A stretch of DNA of 64,000 bases, from positions 236,731,688 through 236,795,687 of the forward strand of contig OZ005650.1 of assembly GCA_963930645.1 (NCBI GenBank), given 5' to 3'. The notes beneath the pieces were generated by a model, which saw only the letters and a list, made by a program, of their open reading frames with translations, was not told the DNA's origin and did not search any database. Numbering within the stretch: position 1 is the first letter of the stretch; each line of letters opens with the position of its first letter. The translations under genes were made by a program, and so were the position numbers. The stretch is from Salticus scenicus (lineage: Eukaryota > Arthropoda > Arachnida > Araneae > Salticidae). Positions 35,471 through 47,719 of this stretch are shown here, piece by piece.

Positions 35471-36942
35471 AAGACATTTGGCCTTAATTCTAATACACCT
35501 TCCACCTTCTTTAGACCGTAAGATATATATATATATATATATATACATATATTGAAAACGTTTTCAAAATTGCATTTTTTATTCATCTTTCTGTATGCAA
35601 AATTCTGCATTTTCTGTTATTTTTGGTGCGCCCTTGTTTGGCAATTTATATATATATATATATATATATAATAGATAACGTAATAAAATTTAATCTTAAA
35701 ATTTAGCAATTAATAGAACTAAAACAATAAAGGCACACTAAAATATAGAACTGAATTTAACATAGAGGAAAGAATGACACAAAAATTTGCGATATAGATA
35801 AGGAACCAATGAGTTACCATATTAACTTAAATACTTTTAAATTTAATAATAATTGTCAAAACTCATTTAGGCACATACAAACTACTAAAGGAATATCCCA
35901 ATTTTGAAATTAGATAAAACAGTTCTACAACAATGAGCCATTAAATGCATAGATCCACAAACAGCCAAACATTGTAAATGATTAACAATTGAAATAATAC
36001 ACATCAGAAAAAGCGCCATTGCAGCTGTAATCAAAGTGCATGTAAACTTTTAGAATATTGATGGTAAGCCAAATTGGCAAACATATGTATATATATATAA
36101 TAATATATACATTAAGATATAAACAAGATTTTAAATAAATGAAAAACTGTTTATATTAAACAAAATACATTTAAATTTAGTGCGCATAAGCAGCAGATAG
36201 AATTTAAACGCAAATATAAATAATAGATAACGTAATAAAATTTAATCTTAAACACGTCCGACTATTGATTTAATTTTATTATTTAAACCTTAAAAATATA
36301 AAGATTCCCATATAAATTATATCAATCTAAAATTATTTATTTGCTTAAATTAGCATAAAATAATTCTCTGAGTGTTTCATGAGATGGCATGAATGGTAAG
36401 GCATTTTTTAAATTTTTTCAGCGATATCAATTTTTAAAAATATTCGAATTTCCAGTAACTTTTTTTTTTTTTTTTAATTATTATTATTAAATCACATCAT
36501 CGATTTTTAACAATAAAAACTCTTTATAACTCAAAAAAATTTCGCGAAAATTCCCCCATTATTATATTATTATTATTATTATTTATTTTTTTTTTTCTGT
36601 TCTTTTCTTCCTTTTTTTTTTTTTTTTTTTAGATTGCAGCACCAGTACACAAAGCTTTTCTCAAAAAATTATAAAATTTGCTTGAAATTATTAAAAGTTA
36701 TGATTTTTCTGTTTGTTTTAATTATTTTTTCCAACTTTTTACGACCGCACAGGAAGATGAATACAGTGCAAATCCAATTGAGATTCGTCATTCATGTGCG
36801 AATTTGTTTACTTTCCGAAGGCAAACAAGCGTTGCACCAGGCAGTGGAAATTTCCTAAACAGGCGTAACAAACAAAATATTTTTAATTAGCCATTTAAAT
36901 ATATGGTTTAAATTTAGCTGTTGCCAAAAAGGTTTTCTGGTT

Positions 36943-36979
<37 letters not shown>

Positions 36980-37540
36980 CTTTTTACACTTTATTTTCAT
37001 GTGATTAACAAAAAATTATAAAAAATTAGATTTGCTTATGCACATAAAAAAAATGACGTTATTGTGACGTTGAAATTTAAATAATAATAATTAAAATGCT
37101 TTTAGACTAGCAAACCCATGCGAAAATTTTCAGTTTATTTTTATTTATTATTATTATTAACCTTTAAAATTTCAAACTTATAAGTCTTATCCAATTTCAC
37201 CATACAATTAAAATTTTAATTCGCCAGAGCCAAATTATTATTAGTTTTTATGGGATGAAATGCTAACGATACTTAAACTAAATCATTCAAAGAAAAGTTT
37301 CAAAATAAAATTCATGTTTGATTACTTAGTTTTCATATTTCCCCTGGCAAGACAGCTTTAATAAAGGACATCATTGGTGAATTTTAAATTTTTACCTCCA
37401 TGTTGGCGAGATCCCTTTTATTTTATTAAAAATTAAAAAGTCACCAAGTGGAGCTATAATATTGGTACCATGATGTCGTTAGAGATTTATTATTATCATT
37501 TATATAAACGAACCGCTATTAACTAATCATAAAGTTCTAA
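35471..37540. other. AT-rich intergenic DNA
   Basis: TA tracts at 35521-35545 and 35647-35670. The phrase 'aatagataacgtaataaaat' then 'ttaatcttaaa' occurs twice (35670, 36221), suggesting a short dispersed repeat. Poly(T) at 36614-36630 and 36944-36974. No gene seen. Confidence 0.5.
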
Positions 37541-37549
37541 AACGGCGAT

Positions 37550-37810
37550 TAGTAGGGACAGGCGCCACCGAGCGGGATTTTGCTAAAGTCAGAATTTTCA
37601 AAGATCATAACACGGTGAGTGAACAGACTGTTTCAGATATTGAAAGGGTAAGAGGGCACCGCAGCCGCTACCAAGCGGGAATTTACTACGGTTACATTTT
37701 TCAATAAAGCTATTTCCACTATATGACATTAAGCTGTTGTAGGACTTGAAACGGGAAAAAGGCACCGCAGGCACCACCGAGCGGGAGTTTCGTAAAGTTG
37801 GTGCTTCAAA
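37550..37810. repeat. Short GC-rich tandem motif (CACCGAGCGGGA)
   Basis: The phrase GCACC/GC(T/A)ACC(A/G)AGCGGGA is seen near 37565, 37660 and 37775, with 'tttcaaagatc' between two of them. An inverted trace, CCCGCTCGGTCGATGTC, lies at 39905. The spacing of about 100 bp suggests an old tandem repeat at one side of the array below. Confidence 0.45.
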
Positions 37811-37851
37811 GATCGCGAACTAGCTTCGATGAAGGCGGCTAGTATATAGGG

Positions 37852-39178
37852 AATGAATTAGATATCTTTCATTTTTGTATTTCCCTTTTTCATGTAGTTT
37901 TTATGAAATTATAATAGTTACATTTTCTTCAATTAGAGATGATTATTGCGAATTTTATGTTAATTTTATACGTATAAGCACATTTTTAGAAAGGGGTAAA
38001 CAAATCAAATAACCGTTGTTATTTATTTTGTTACTATTAAAGTATAAAGTAAGTTTGAAGTTACATTAAATTAAATAAAAAATTCAAAGCTAAATTTCTA
38101 ATTTTTCAATAATGAACTAAAAGTCTTTACAGAAAAATTTAATTTAGAGCAATTTTATTATTTTATTTCCCCATTTAGTTCTTTGTTAAATTATGACATT
38201 CCTCTTTCTCTTTAATTAGACGTAGCTATAGCATATTCAAAGTTAATTTTAAATTCATAAACAAATGTATAAAAACATATAAACAAACCGAGTAACTATG
38301 GTTACTCGCTTTGTTACTATTAGAGTAGCCACTGTTAATCAAAACGGAAAGTAGAGAAAGTACAGAACGAGTAACTATGGTTACTCGTTTTGTTACTGTT
38401 AATGCAAACATTGTTACTCGGAAAGTAGGTAAATGACACGACCTCTTATGTATATGTATATATATATATATATATGCATATAGGGAATGAGTTAGCTATC
38501 TTCACTTTTATATTTCCTTTCTTCATTTAGTTTTTTGTGAAATTTGTCACTTTTTTTTTTTTTTTCTTTTTCTTTTTTTTTTTTTTAATTAGAGATGACC
38601 ATTGCAAATTTAATGTTAATTTTAAATGTATAAACACATTTTTAGAAATGGGTAAACAAATCATGTAACTATTGTTATTCAGTTTATTTCTATTAATGCA
38701 TAAGTTAAGTTGAACTTAAATTAAATTAAATAAAAAATTCAAAGCCAAATTTTCTAATTTTTCAATAATCAACTAAAAATCTTTACAGAAAAATTTAATT
38801 TAGAGCAATTTTATTATTCTATTTTCCCATTTAGTTCTTTGTTAAACTATGACATTCCTTTTTCTCTTTAATTAGACATAGCTATAGCATATTCAAAGTT
38901 AATTTTAAATTAATAAACAAATGTGTAAAAACACATAAACAAACCGAGTAACTATGGTTACTCGCTTTGTTACTATTAAAGCAGCCACTGTTAATCAAAA
39001 CGGAAAGTAGAGAAAGTACAGAACGAGTAACTATGGTTACTCGTTTTGTTACTGTTAAAGCAAACATTGTTACTCGATACGAAAAGTAGATAAATGACAC
39101 GACATTCTTAATATATATATATATATATACGCATATATAAAGAAAAAATTAGATATCTTTCATTCTCTTATTTCCTTT

Positions 39179-39213
<35 letters not shown>

Positions 39214-39670
39214 ATAATAGTTACATTTTCTTTAATTAGAGATGACCATTGCAAATTTAAAGTTAATTTTAAAAGTATAAACACATTTTAAAAAGGTGGT
39301 AAACAAATCAAGTAATTATTGCTATTCATTTTTTTACTATTAAAGCATAAGGTCAGTTTGAAGTTAAATTAAATTAAATAAAAAAAATCAAAGCTAAATT
39401 TTCTAATTGTTTCATCAACTAAAAGGCTTCACAGAAAAATTTAATTTGGAGAAATTTTATTTATTTATTTATTTATTCCATTTACTTGTTTGTTAAATTA
39501 TAACATTCGTCTTTTCTTTAAATAGACATGCCTATAGCACATTCATTGCTTATTTTTAATGCATAAACAATTGTACAAAAACTTATAAACAAACCGAGTA
39601 ATCATGGTTACTCGCTTTGTTACTATTAAAGCAACCATTGTTACTCAAAACGGAAAGTAGAGAAATTACA
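37852..39670. repeat. Tandem array, three ~600-660-bp units with GAGTAAC palindromes
   Basis: Units start near 37852, 38478 and 39132, each with 'ata(t/a)agggaatga' or a variant. Each passes 'gttacattttctt(t/c)aattaga', 'aaaattcaaagc(t/c)aaattt' and 'tttacagaaaaatttaattt'. They end in AACCGAGTAACTATGGTTAC and a second such imperfect palindrome about 80 bp later. Units 1 and 2 are very similar and unit 3 is more diverged. No coding region: the short minus-strand frames simply read through the palindromes. Confidence 0.75.
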
Positions 39671-41340
39671 TAATTTTCTGAGGAATACACACACACATAA
39701 ATATATATATATATATATTGTGAAGAAATCACATGTATCTACGCTTTGTGTTTTTTTTTTTTTTTTTTTTTTTTTTCTCCATTAACATATTTGTCAAATT
39801 ACAGCAATGAGAAATTTAAATTTCACATTTAATATTACTTTGAAATGCACATACTAGGCGAGTCGTAGGAAAAACTGACAATAACTTTAATGTCCCAACC
39901 CACGTCCCGCTCGGTCGATGTCTTTTTCTTGTGAAATTTTCATTTTATTCTTCTGGTTTAGTTTTTTTTCTTTTTCTTTTTTTTTTTTTTTTTTTTCCCC
40001 AAGTGTGAGTTTAAAAGTGTGAGTTTTTTTCGTTTTCATCCCATGCTTTTTCGATGGATTTTTAGCCTCTTCCCCCTGTGTTTTTCATTTTAAAGTGTGG
40101 TGGAAATTAGAAGCACATATCGAAATAAAAAATAATATATCATCGTATACTTACATAAAGCATTAAACAAAGAAAATTTTTTCTTTAAACGATTAAATTT
40201 TATGCTATACTTTAATAATAAATTAATTACTTATTTTTTAATCTTTTAATAATTATTTGTCTGGCATATTTGAAATAAACATAAAAGGTTTAATTATGTT
40301 CAGTTTATGCAATACTTTTTTATTTTCTCTGTGTTAATATTTCCAGACCCGAAATTAAAATGAGTTTGGTGCCTTTAAATTGATAATAATGCTTCGATTT
40401 GTCTAAATATTTATTACATACATAAAATATTTCAATTTTCCATTTAATTGATGCACTTTTCAAAATTTACGTTTTCTTTAAAAAATGACACGTTTACTGT
40501 TTACATGATTTGTGCAAATATTTCTAACTGTGGAATTTTGTATTTATATTTTACAGCCTTTTGAAAGTAAATTAATTAGTAATATATTATGAAACGTAAA
40601 TTTCGTAATTTTTATTGTAAATAAATTTATTGTAAATAAGTCATTGTAAATAAATTGCGTAATATTCCAGATCATAGATATAGTAATTTATATAAATCTA
40701 TAATCTCCATGTTTTAAGCCAGATATTTTTTATTTCATCGGTAAATTATTGCAACAGCCATTGTAATTGAAAGTCGGAATTGAAAACTTGAGTGACTTAA
40801 AACTCAGTATTAGAATAAAATTATTATGCCGAAGTTGTACGTGTCTTTTAATTGTTCCAATAAATTCGTTAAAGTAAGTGATATACCTTTTCATACGTAA
40901 ATTATATTCGACATATCGCTGTATGTCTAGTTTATTTCACTAATTTATGAAAAATATAATTTTTTAATCAGCTGCCTCGTTATTATTAAGATGTAAATAC
41001 TGTTATTATATTTAATGGATAATAATTATTTTTTTTTAAATTTAATATTTTATATAAGTAAGTGATATGGAATTTTCATACTTCATTTAAATAAAAATAG
41101 GAGTGTCGCAACTAAAGTACGCTAGTTAAAAAATAAATAAATGAAAAAGTTTAATTTAAAGGAAAGGTGAAATGAAACTTAACAAAATCTACATATCTTA
41201 CACTATTTTATATAAAGAATAATAATAATAAAAATACTATTCCGTGAATTATTAGTAGAAAAATTATTCATAAATTTTATTTGCTAAAATATCTGTGTGT
41301 TTTCAAATGCTATGAAAACTCTCTCTAATACAAGCGCAAT
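39671..41340. other. AT-rich intergenic DNA
   Basis: Poly(T) at 39750-39776 and 39979-39996. No gene or clear repeat between about 40100 and 41300. Confidence 0.5.
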
Positions 41341-41464
41341 TATACTCTCACTCTCATAGCCTCCTACTGAGGAATCACATTTTATTCCGCGACGATTAAC
41401 CTATACCTTACTACAATATCTATGCTCCAGGCAGCTAAAAATAGCTTAATTAGCTTATCTAGCA

Positions 41465-41815
41465 CATCTGAGTAACAGAAATAATAAAGATACTTAGGTT
41501 GCCGTAACGAGAATTTTCCCGCATAACCGAGTAACAAGCAGGAAGCAGTCTGGGTTCGAGATTGCATTTTCACACACCGTCAGATGGCGCCGTATATTTA
41601 TCAAATCTTATACGATACACAATGTGTATTGATGATTGCCTAATAAATCATTTTCGAGTAACTTCAAAAAAAGTGGTGTGTAGTACAAATAACAGCGTCA
41701 GGAAGGTCATGGCATGCTTAAACGCTTCGAGTAACCGAGAAAAGTTACTCACAACGTCAGAGGTTACTCGCTATGTTGGTGTGTAAACAAGTTTAGTTAC
41801 TCGGAAGGGCTGGTA
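41465..41815 (-). repeat. GAGTAAC-rich repeat end, inverse of 3345-3660
   Basis: Seven GAGTAAC or GTTACTC motifs occur between 41470 and 41800. On the minus strand the end reads CCTACCAGCCCTTCCGAGTA, nearly identical to 3357-3375. A CA microsatellite follows outside the end in both places. Confidence 0.6.
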
Positions 41816-42335
41816 GGTAAACGCACATACACACACTCATACACACACACACACACACAAAAAAAAAACCTTTGTGTATAACACTATGGAAATTACATAT
41901 CACGAAACTTGTTTATATGATTCTGTTTGCGAAATATATATTTGAAAATAACCTTAAATATTATCTTGTTGCCAAAGATTGAAAATAACTTTTTTTTATG
42001 AATTCATGAACCCTTCTGTATGAGTAAAAAAGCTATACAATTGTGTGAAACTGATGACATTTTTATGTAAAGCTTTCTTCATGTTGTAGAACTTTGAGGT
42101 TTTTCAATGGTTTCATCAAACATAAATCTTGTAGACGATCATAAATGTAATTTTAAACCTATTTGTCCATGACAGGGATTGAACACGGGCACAGAACTCA
42201 TATCACTGTCAATGAAGTAAATTGTTCTACTTCTTAAATCAGCGATGCTATAGGTAGAGAATTATCTTAAACGAATACCGGTATGAGTTCTGATCCAACG
42301 TTCCATCCCTACCATTATTTAAAGATTTTATATAT

Positions 42336-42337
<2 letters not shown>

Positions 42338-42372
<35 letters not shown>
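42338..42372. repeat. (TA)n microsatellite
   Basis: Interrupted TA/TACA tract. Flanking sequence 42160-42320 contains a GGGATTGAAC phrase that could be a tRNA-like B box on the minus strand, but no A box was seen. Confidence 0.7.
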
Positions 42373-42644
42373 AAACTTGCTGTTAGTAAAATTAAATAAT
42401 TTGTTATGTGTTGTGGTATCCTATTTTAGGTTGAATTATAATCGAAGGTAAAATCTTTATACATTTCTTTATACATACAATCTTTATACTCTTTATATTT
42501 CGCTCATAAGCACTTTCAAGTTTGCGATAGGCACAATATTGGAATAAAATAGCTATTAAAAAATATTATTTCTATAATTTAAAGTTTATGATTTTTTTTC
42601 CATTAAAGCAAAATTTTTATTAAAGTAAAGTTTCTTTTGGAAAA

Positions 42645-42715
42645 ATAATCTGGTGTGTCACTCACACGACTTTCTCTTACTCTGAAATTTAATACTATAA
42701 ATACAGGTTACAGAT
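42645..42715 (+). repeat. Short repeat shared with the 49-kb SINE-like copy
   Basis: GGTGTGTCACTCACACGA followed by 'tttctcttac' also occurs, reverse-complemented, at 48920-48952, where it trails a tRNA-like head. Here the head is missing. Confidence 0.5.
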
Positions 42716-43029
42716 TAGAAGGTAAGATAACGAGTACTGTTGTGTAAACCTGTGTTAAACAATCCATATTAGGCTTCTGAAGAGTTTTATAGGATAATTA
42801 GTTCTGTGTGAGGGGGCCTATCGCCCCCCTCAACCCCCCGTTTCTTTAATGCACCTACATTTACATAAAATTTAATTCGGTTATTAAAAAATAATTCTCT
42901 TTTTAAAAAATAATTTATTTAAATTAATATTTTAAAAAATTATCTTTTATGATAATGCAGACGATTTCCATCTTAGAGAAGTAGTATAACACCAAATGTC
43001 CGAAAAAAGTTCATTTTATTCTCAATATT

Positions 43030-43647
43030 AAAAAAAAAAAAGTTTCCTAAGTTTTTTTTCGTTAAAAGTAAAAAAAAAAATCGATAACTTTGTTTTAAAT
43101 TATCGGATATCGATGGTTCAACCATTCGTTTTAAAGGTATAAAGGTTCGTTATAAAGGTTCGTATTAAAGGTTAACTTCCCCCCCCCCCCCAGGGGGGAG
43201 GCGAGGCTCCTACATTCACAATTGTTTTCCCCGTTGACTATCTCTATTACAAAAAATATATATTCGTTTCATTTGGTTTAGTGAAGTCTATAGACGTTAA
43301 ACTCTACTTACCTGCAATTTCCCATTAGACATAATGTATTAGAATTCTCTTGATTGTACCTGTACACGAAGCATTTGCTTGATCTTAACGAAAAGCTTAC
43401 TGTAGCATCCCTATGTGATACACATTTAGAATACCAAGTTTGAACTTTCTGCCATAATTTGTTTTTGAGATATGCTGATAACAGACAGACACACATACAG
43501 ACACACAGACACACACACACAGACCATTTGCTAAAAACATAATTTTCGTATTCAGGGGACCTCAAAACGTGTAAATATAACAAAATCCCGCGTTCGAAAA
43601 TTTGACCCAAAAACAATACTTTCTCTACCTTATGGGTAAGAGAAAGT
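43030..43647 (-). repeat. Hairpin-ended dispersed repeat, single body
   Basis: Same order of landmarks as 16155-16768: 'gttaaaagtaaaaaaaaaatcg', 'ataactttgttttaaatta', 'ttcaaccattcgttttaaagg', and a C13 / GGGGGG hairpin with 'ggcgaggctcct'. Then come a CAGACA-rich stretch at 43485-43523, 'aaaacgtgtaaata' and a terminal hairpin at 43618-43647. No coding region. Confidence 0.7.
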
Positions 43648-43659
43648 AATAACAGGAAA

Positions 43660-44265
43660 AAAGGGATTATTTAAAAAATAAAAACCGTAAGTTTACATAA
43701 AAATATTGACTTTCTTTTTTTTCTTTTAATGTGTATTACAAGTAAATCATTACAAAATTCAAAGAGACATTTATTTTATTTTGATATTTTTCTATAAAAA
43801 ATAAATGTCTAAATTTTTCTTTGTAACAACACTTACTTCTTAAAACACCAAACAACATAACATATTTTACGAGATTTTATTCACATAAGAAGCAATTTTT
43901 CAGCTTTCATATAAAAAAAATTCGATTAAATAATATAAACCTTTCTATTAATCATACGTTCAAATTAATTTTAGATTTATTAAAATTTAAAAGAGAAACA
44001 TTATCATTAAGAATGAAACTAGGTAAAACTTGTTCTTCGATGAACAAATAATTTTTTACGTATTTTAAAATGCGTAAATAATTTACATTTTACAATCCTT
44101 TAAAAATTGTCAATCAAATATTTTTTCTTATTTCGTTCGCTATTAAGGAAATACTCATTGATCATTTATAGCATGTAAAACTAAAAAATATTTAATACAA
44201 TAAATATACGCGACCTAAACAGAAAAGGCCGAATCTAATTTTCTTTTATCTTTCGTTTATATTCA

Positions 44266-44266
<1 letters not shown>
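43660..44266. other. AT-rich intergenic DNA
   Basis: No gene or repeat recognised. Confidence 0.5.
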
Positions 44267-44294
<28 letters not shown>

Positions 44295-44296
<2 letters not shown>

Positions 44297-44400
44297 GTAG
44301 AACCTCGATTATCCGAAGTAATTGGGACCGAGCCTACTTCGGATAATCGAAATTTTCGGATAATCGAGAATTCATCAATAATCATCTCATGGGTCGTACT
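44295..44400. mobile_element. pogo/Tigger-like terminal fragment
   Basis: CAGTAGAACCTCGATTATCC follows a (TA)n tract (44268-44294) directly. It is followed by 'ggataatcga' twice in subterminal repeats. This is the classic Tigger/pogo end. The opposite end was not found in the next few kilobases, so the element is broken or longer than it looks. Confidence 0.6.
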
Positions 44401-44834
44401 CTCCGCCTTTTTTTTCAGGACACTCTCAAATATGACAAATTTTCGCCTCTATTCCTACCACTATTTTTTTACGATGATCTCTAACCAGATTAATCTGGAG
44501 ACATTTCTATAAAAAGTACCATTAAAATTTCTGCATGAAATTACTGGTGGCAAAATAGGAGAAAAATTCTTATTCTTAAGTGAGTCTTGAAAAAGGGGCA
44601 GTACGACCCCCTGTCATCTAGTTTAATATGTAGTATCGTCATTGAACTGTTATTATGACTATTTTAACTGTTAAATAAATTAAAATTATAAATGAAAATA
44701 AATTTATTTCTGAAACAAAAACTTACAATGGATTAAATGGAGGCTTGATCTGGTGTAAATTGGCCATCCTTTGCCGTGCAGCATCTTCTTTTTTTTGGCC
44801 TCAAATTATATTTGTTAGGTAAAGCTTGGAGAAA

Positions 44835-44938
44835 TGGCACTGTGAAAGAGATTTTAGCGAAAATTAATCTACAAATAAAGTGGTGCGAAATAAAGGCGAA
44901 GCTAAAAATGCTCCAGAATTAATTAAAATGTTAGCAAC
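44835..44938. mobile_element. GTTGCCAAC MITE, right half only
   Basis: From 'aataaagtggtgcgaaataa' through 'gctaaaaatgctccagaatt' to the end GTTAGCAAC at 44938. It matches the right arm of the complete copy at 45796-45983. Confidence 0.6.
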
Positions 44939-45461
44939 TATTTTTTAATTCATTCGAGACGGCGCATCATTTTGAAGATTGCCCCTAGATACCGAAATTG
45001 AACATTATCCAAGGGTGGCAACAATTGGCAAAAGCCACATCTCTTGTGGTATTTACTTCTTGATTGACAATTTTAGCCTACGTGAAAATCATCGCAAATT
45101 ATTTAATATTATTGTATATTTGTTTAAGTTTTGAAATATTTTCAAATATGATGCTCAAGTTTTGTATGGCTGTCAGCTGCTTAAAAGAAAGAATAAAATT
45201 GAATGCAAACTGAAAATATCAACCATTTCAAATATTTTTTTTAGGACTGTAATCGTCTAAATTTCAATTTAAAAAATAAATTAAATAAAGTCAAAAATTT
45301 TAAAGTTGAAATGAGAAGATTTAAAACCAAGTGGAATTTAGATTTTGTATTTTGAACATTTTTGTCCAGTATAGTTTGAGAAAATAATTTTAATACACAA
45401 TAAATGGTGGGTGGATTCTGGGCTTAAAAGTGGGCGGAACCAGCCATATATCACTGCACAG

Positions 45462-45806
45462 ACATAGTTGCCACATAGCCTCCATAACTAATTGCCTGTC
45501 GCGTAGCTCGGAAACTAGGCAACAGTTGAAGCGGTAGACAGCACCACCTAGTACAGATTATGGGACTATTTTATTCAGCTGTCACCAATAATTTAAAGAA
45601 GTGATACATGATATATATAATCGACATTTCTTCGATTCTATTCGCCTTTTATGTATATCATATCCCACTTTTAAAAATGTTTGGTGGCTGTTGAATAAAA
45701 AAGTCGCGCATTCTGTACCAGGTGGCGCTGTCTACTTTTTCAACTGTTGCCTAGTTTACGAGCTACGCGACAGGCATCTAGTTAAGGAGGCTATGGTTGC
45801 CAACAT
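45462..45806. mobile_element. Large palindromic element, about 345 bp
   Basis: Left arm 'gcctgtcgcgtagctcg', 'aaactaggcaacagttgaa' and 'gtagacagcaccacct' is mirrored by 'aggtggcgctgtctac', 'ttcaactgttgcctagttt' and 'cgagctacgcgacaggc'. The arms match for about 165 bases each with few mismatches. The outer ends read AGTTGCCAC / GGTTGCCAAC and overlap the start of the neighbouring MITE. No coding capacity. Confidence 0.7.
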
Positions 45807-45983
45807 TTTAATTTATTCTGGAATATTTTTAACCCCACCTTTATTTTGAACCACTTTATTTTTAGAATAATTTTCTCTAATATATAACTGTTATAAGCTA
45901 AGAAAAAGTTACTCTTAAAAATAAGTGGTATGAAAAAAAGGCAGGGCTAAATATGCTCCGGAACAAATTAAAATGTTGGCAAC
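45796..45983. mobile_element. GTTGCCAAC MITE, complete copy (188 bp)
   Basis: Starts GTTGCCAACATTTTAATTTA and ends with its inverse, 'aaattaaaatgttggcaac'. Arms stay complementary nearly to the centre ('taaccccacctttattttg' against 'aaaaaaggcagggcta'). Ends match copies at 44835, 46126 and 48703. Confidence 0.75.
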
Positions 45984-46125
45984 TCTGCTCAGACAATGTC
46001 AGACCTGTCACTTTGGCTCGGAAACGCATTTTACACATGGTATGCAATTAATCTGGAATGGGTTAATTTGTGGCAGGTGGTTGCACGAAAGCTGCACCAT
46101 TTACAGCAAGTGCAACAATTGCATA
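45984..46125 (+). other. Cys/His-rich open stretch, possible transposase zinc finger relic
   Basis: An in-frame stretch reads CQTCHFGSETHFTHG and, further on, CGRWLHESCTIYSKCNNC. The pattern C-x2-C ... C-x4-H-x2-C-x6-C-x2-C resembles the PHD-like Cys/His tail seen on some pogo-type transposases of arthropods. It is only about 47 codons between two MITEs and has no upstream catalytic domain here. Family assignment is inference. Confidence 0.3.
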
Positions 46126-46316
46126 GATAACGAAATTTTAATTTATTCCGGAGTGTTTTTACTCCCGCCTTTATTTCGCACCACTTTATTTATAGAAGAA
46201 TTTTCTCCGCTTTATAACTTCCATAAGAGAAGAAAAAATTACTTTTAAAAAATAAGTGGTATGTAATAAAGGCAAGGCTAAAAAATACTCCGAAATAAAT
46301 TAAAATATTAGCATCC
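46126..46316. mobile_element. GTTGCCAAC MITE, third copy
   Basis: Arms 'aattttaatttattccggag' / 'ctccgaaataaattaaaat' and 'tcccgcctttatttcgcac' / 'taataaaggcaaggcta'. The outermost bases have decayed (GATAACGAA and TTAGCATCC). Confidence 0.65.
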
Positions 46317-47335
46317 ATGCGATTGTGGAAAATGACAGATAAGGTCCGCAAGCCACCATTCTAATTAATATTCCTTAAAATTGTTAGTACAAATTGAGAT
46401 ATGAGAGTAAAAATTGAGATTATAGATTGTGCAAAATAGCTCACTTGGTTTTTATCATAGCTGTTGCTTTAAATTAAAGTATAAAAACAAAATAGTTATA
46501 CATGCATAGAAAATGAATGAATTCAAAATTATTTCAGCAATATTTTACCAAAAAATTATTCTTATTATTCTTATTATTCTTATTTTATATAATTTTGTTA
46601 AATTTTGTGTAAACTCTCCTAGCTTCATCTTACATCTATTTGTATGTTAATATTCAGTTTCCTTTAATTTTATTAACCCAAAAATAAAAAGCATGCAAAA
46701 CCTATCAATAAATAAAATAAAATAAAATAAACATAAAAAAATAGTAGAGATCTCTTGTCCGTAACAAATTTTCTTGTAAAACTAGCCGTTCAATGCGATA
46801 AAGAAGAAAAGAAAAAATATTGACTATTAGGAAATTAATTAGTCTTTGTTGTAAAAGTTTATCTGAAACTTTTGTACAAAAGAATAAAATCTAATTAAAA
46901 TAACCAATAAATTAGTCTTTTTTTTTCTTTTTCTTTTAAATCCTGCAGAGCTTTTTTTTTCACTGTTATTCAATTTATTTTCAAACAATAACTTGTTAGA
47001 TATTTTATGTAATTTTTAATATGTACTTTTATTATTTAATTTTTTTTTGTTACCTGTATAATGCAATTAATTTTCTAATATTTAAAAATCTATATTTTAA
47101 TAACAATATGCTTATGACAAATTAATGCCAATTGCTGTAATGCCAATTCTAAAATTCTATTTTACAGTAATTAAAACTTAGTGCAAATAAATTCTTTAAA
47201 TGCACATTTTATTAGTAAATTTTCTAATATTCTCTTAATAAGACAATTTAAAAAATTTCGATAATAATAGAATCCTTTAACTCTTTAATAAAAACTGATT
47301 ATTGTCCATGTCTGCATAAAAAAATATATGTGAGA
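46317..47335. other. AT-rich intergenic DNA
   Basis: No gene or clear repeat beyond short A/T tracts. Confidence 0.5.
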
Positions 47336-47337
47336 TA

Positions 47338-47714
47338 TCTGTACTGATAAGTTTAAGGATTTAAGTCCAAAAATGTTGATTTTGAGTTAAGTACATAGTC
47401 AAACCCAGAAAAAAATTCTCTATCGAATGATATAAAGGATTTAAATCCATGTCATTTAGTCTTTGAGATAATCCAATGGTAAAAAAAGATTCAAGTCAGA
47501 AATTTAGCATTAATAGTTAGTATAAAATATTTAATTCAATTTTTCCCCTTTATTAAATGAAGATTGACAATCACTGAATGGTATAAAGGGTATAAATCAA
47601 CCCAATCCCTTTTTTCTAATCGATTCTTCTGATTAGTTTTTAGTTTAACTTTATTTTTCGTCTCCTGAAAAATCAAGAATATGGACTTAAGTCCTTTATA
47701 CTTATCAGTACAGA
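47338..47714. mobile_element. TA-flanked inverted-repeat element (377 bp)
   Basis: Left end TCTGTACTGATAAGTTTAAG continues 'gatttaagtcca'. The right end, reverse-complemented, reads TCTGTACTGATAAGTATAAA and continues 'ggacttaagtcca'. TA flanks both sides (47336-47337, 47715-47716). The interior carries repeated 'gat(t/a)taaatcc' and 'ggtataaag' phrases. No coding capacity; Tc1/mariner-like by target site only. Confidence 0.65.
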
Positions 47715-47719
47715 TATAT

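Noticed and set aside
38226..39100. Two similar minus-strand frames (61 and 72 codons) containing RVTIVTRSVLSLLSVLINSG
   Set aside because: They are the same stretch of two tandem repeat units read through the GAGTAAC palindromes. Their similarity reflects the DNA repeat, not protein conservation.
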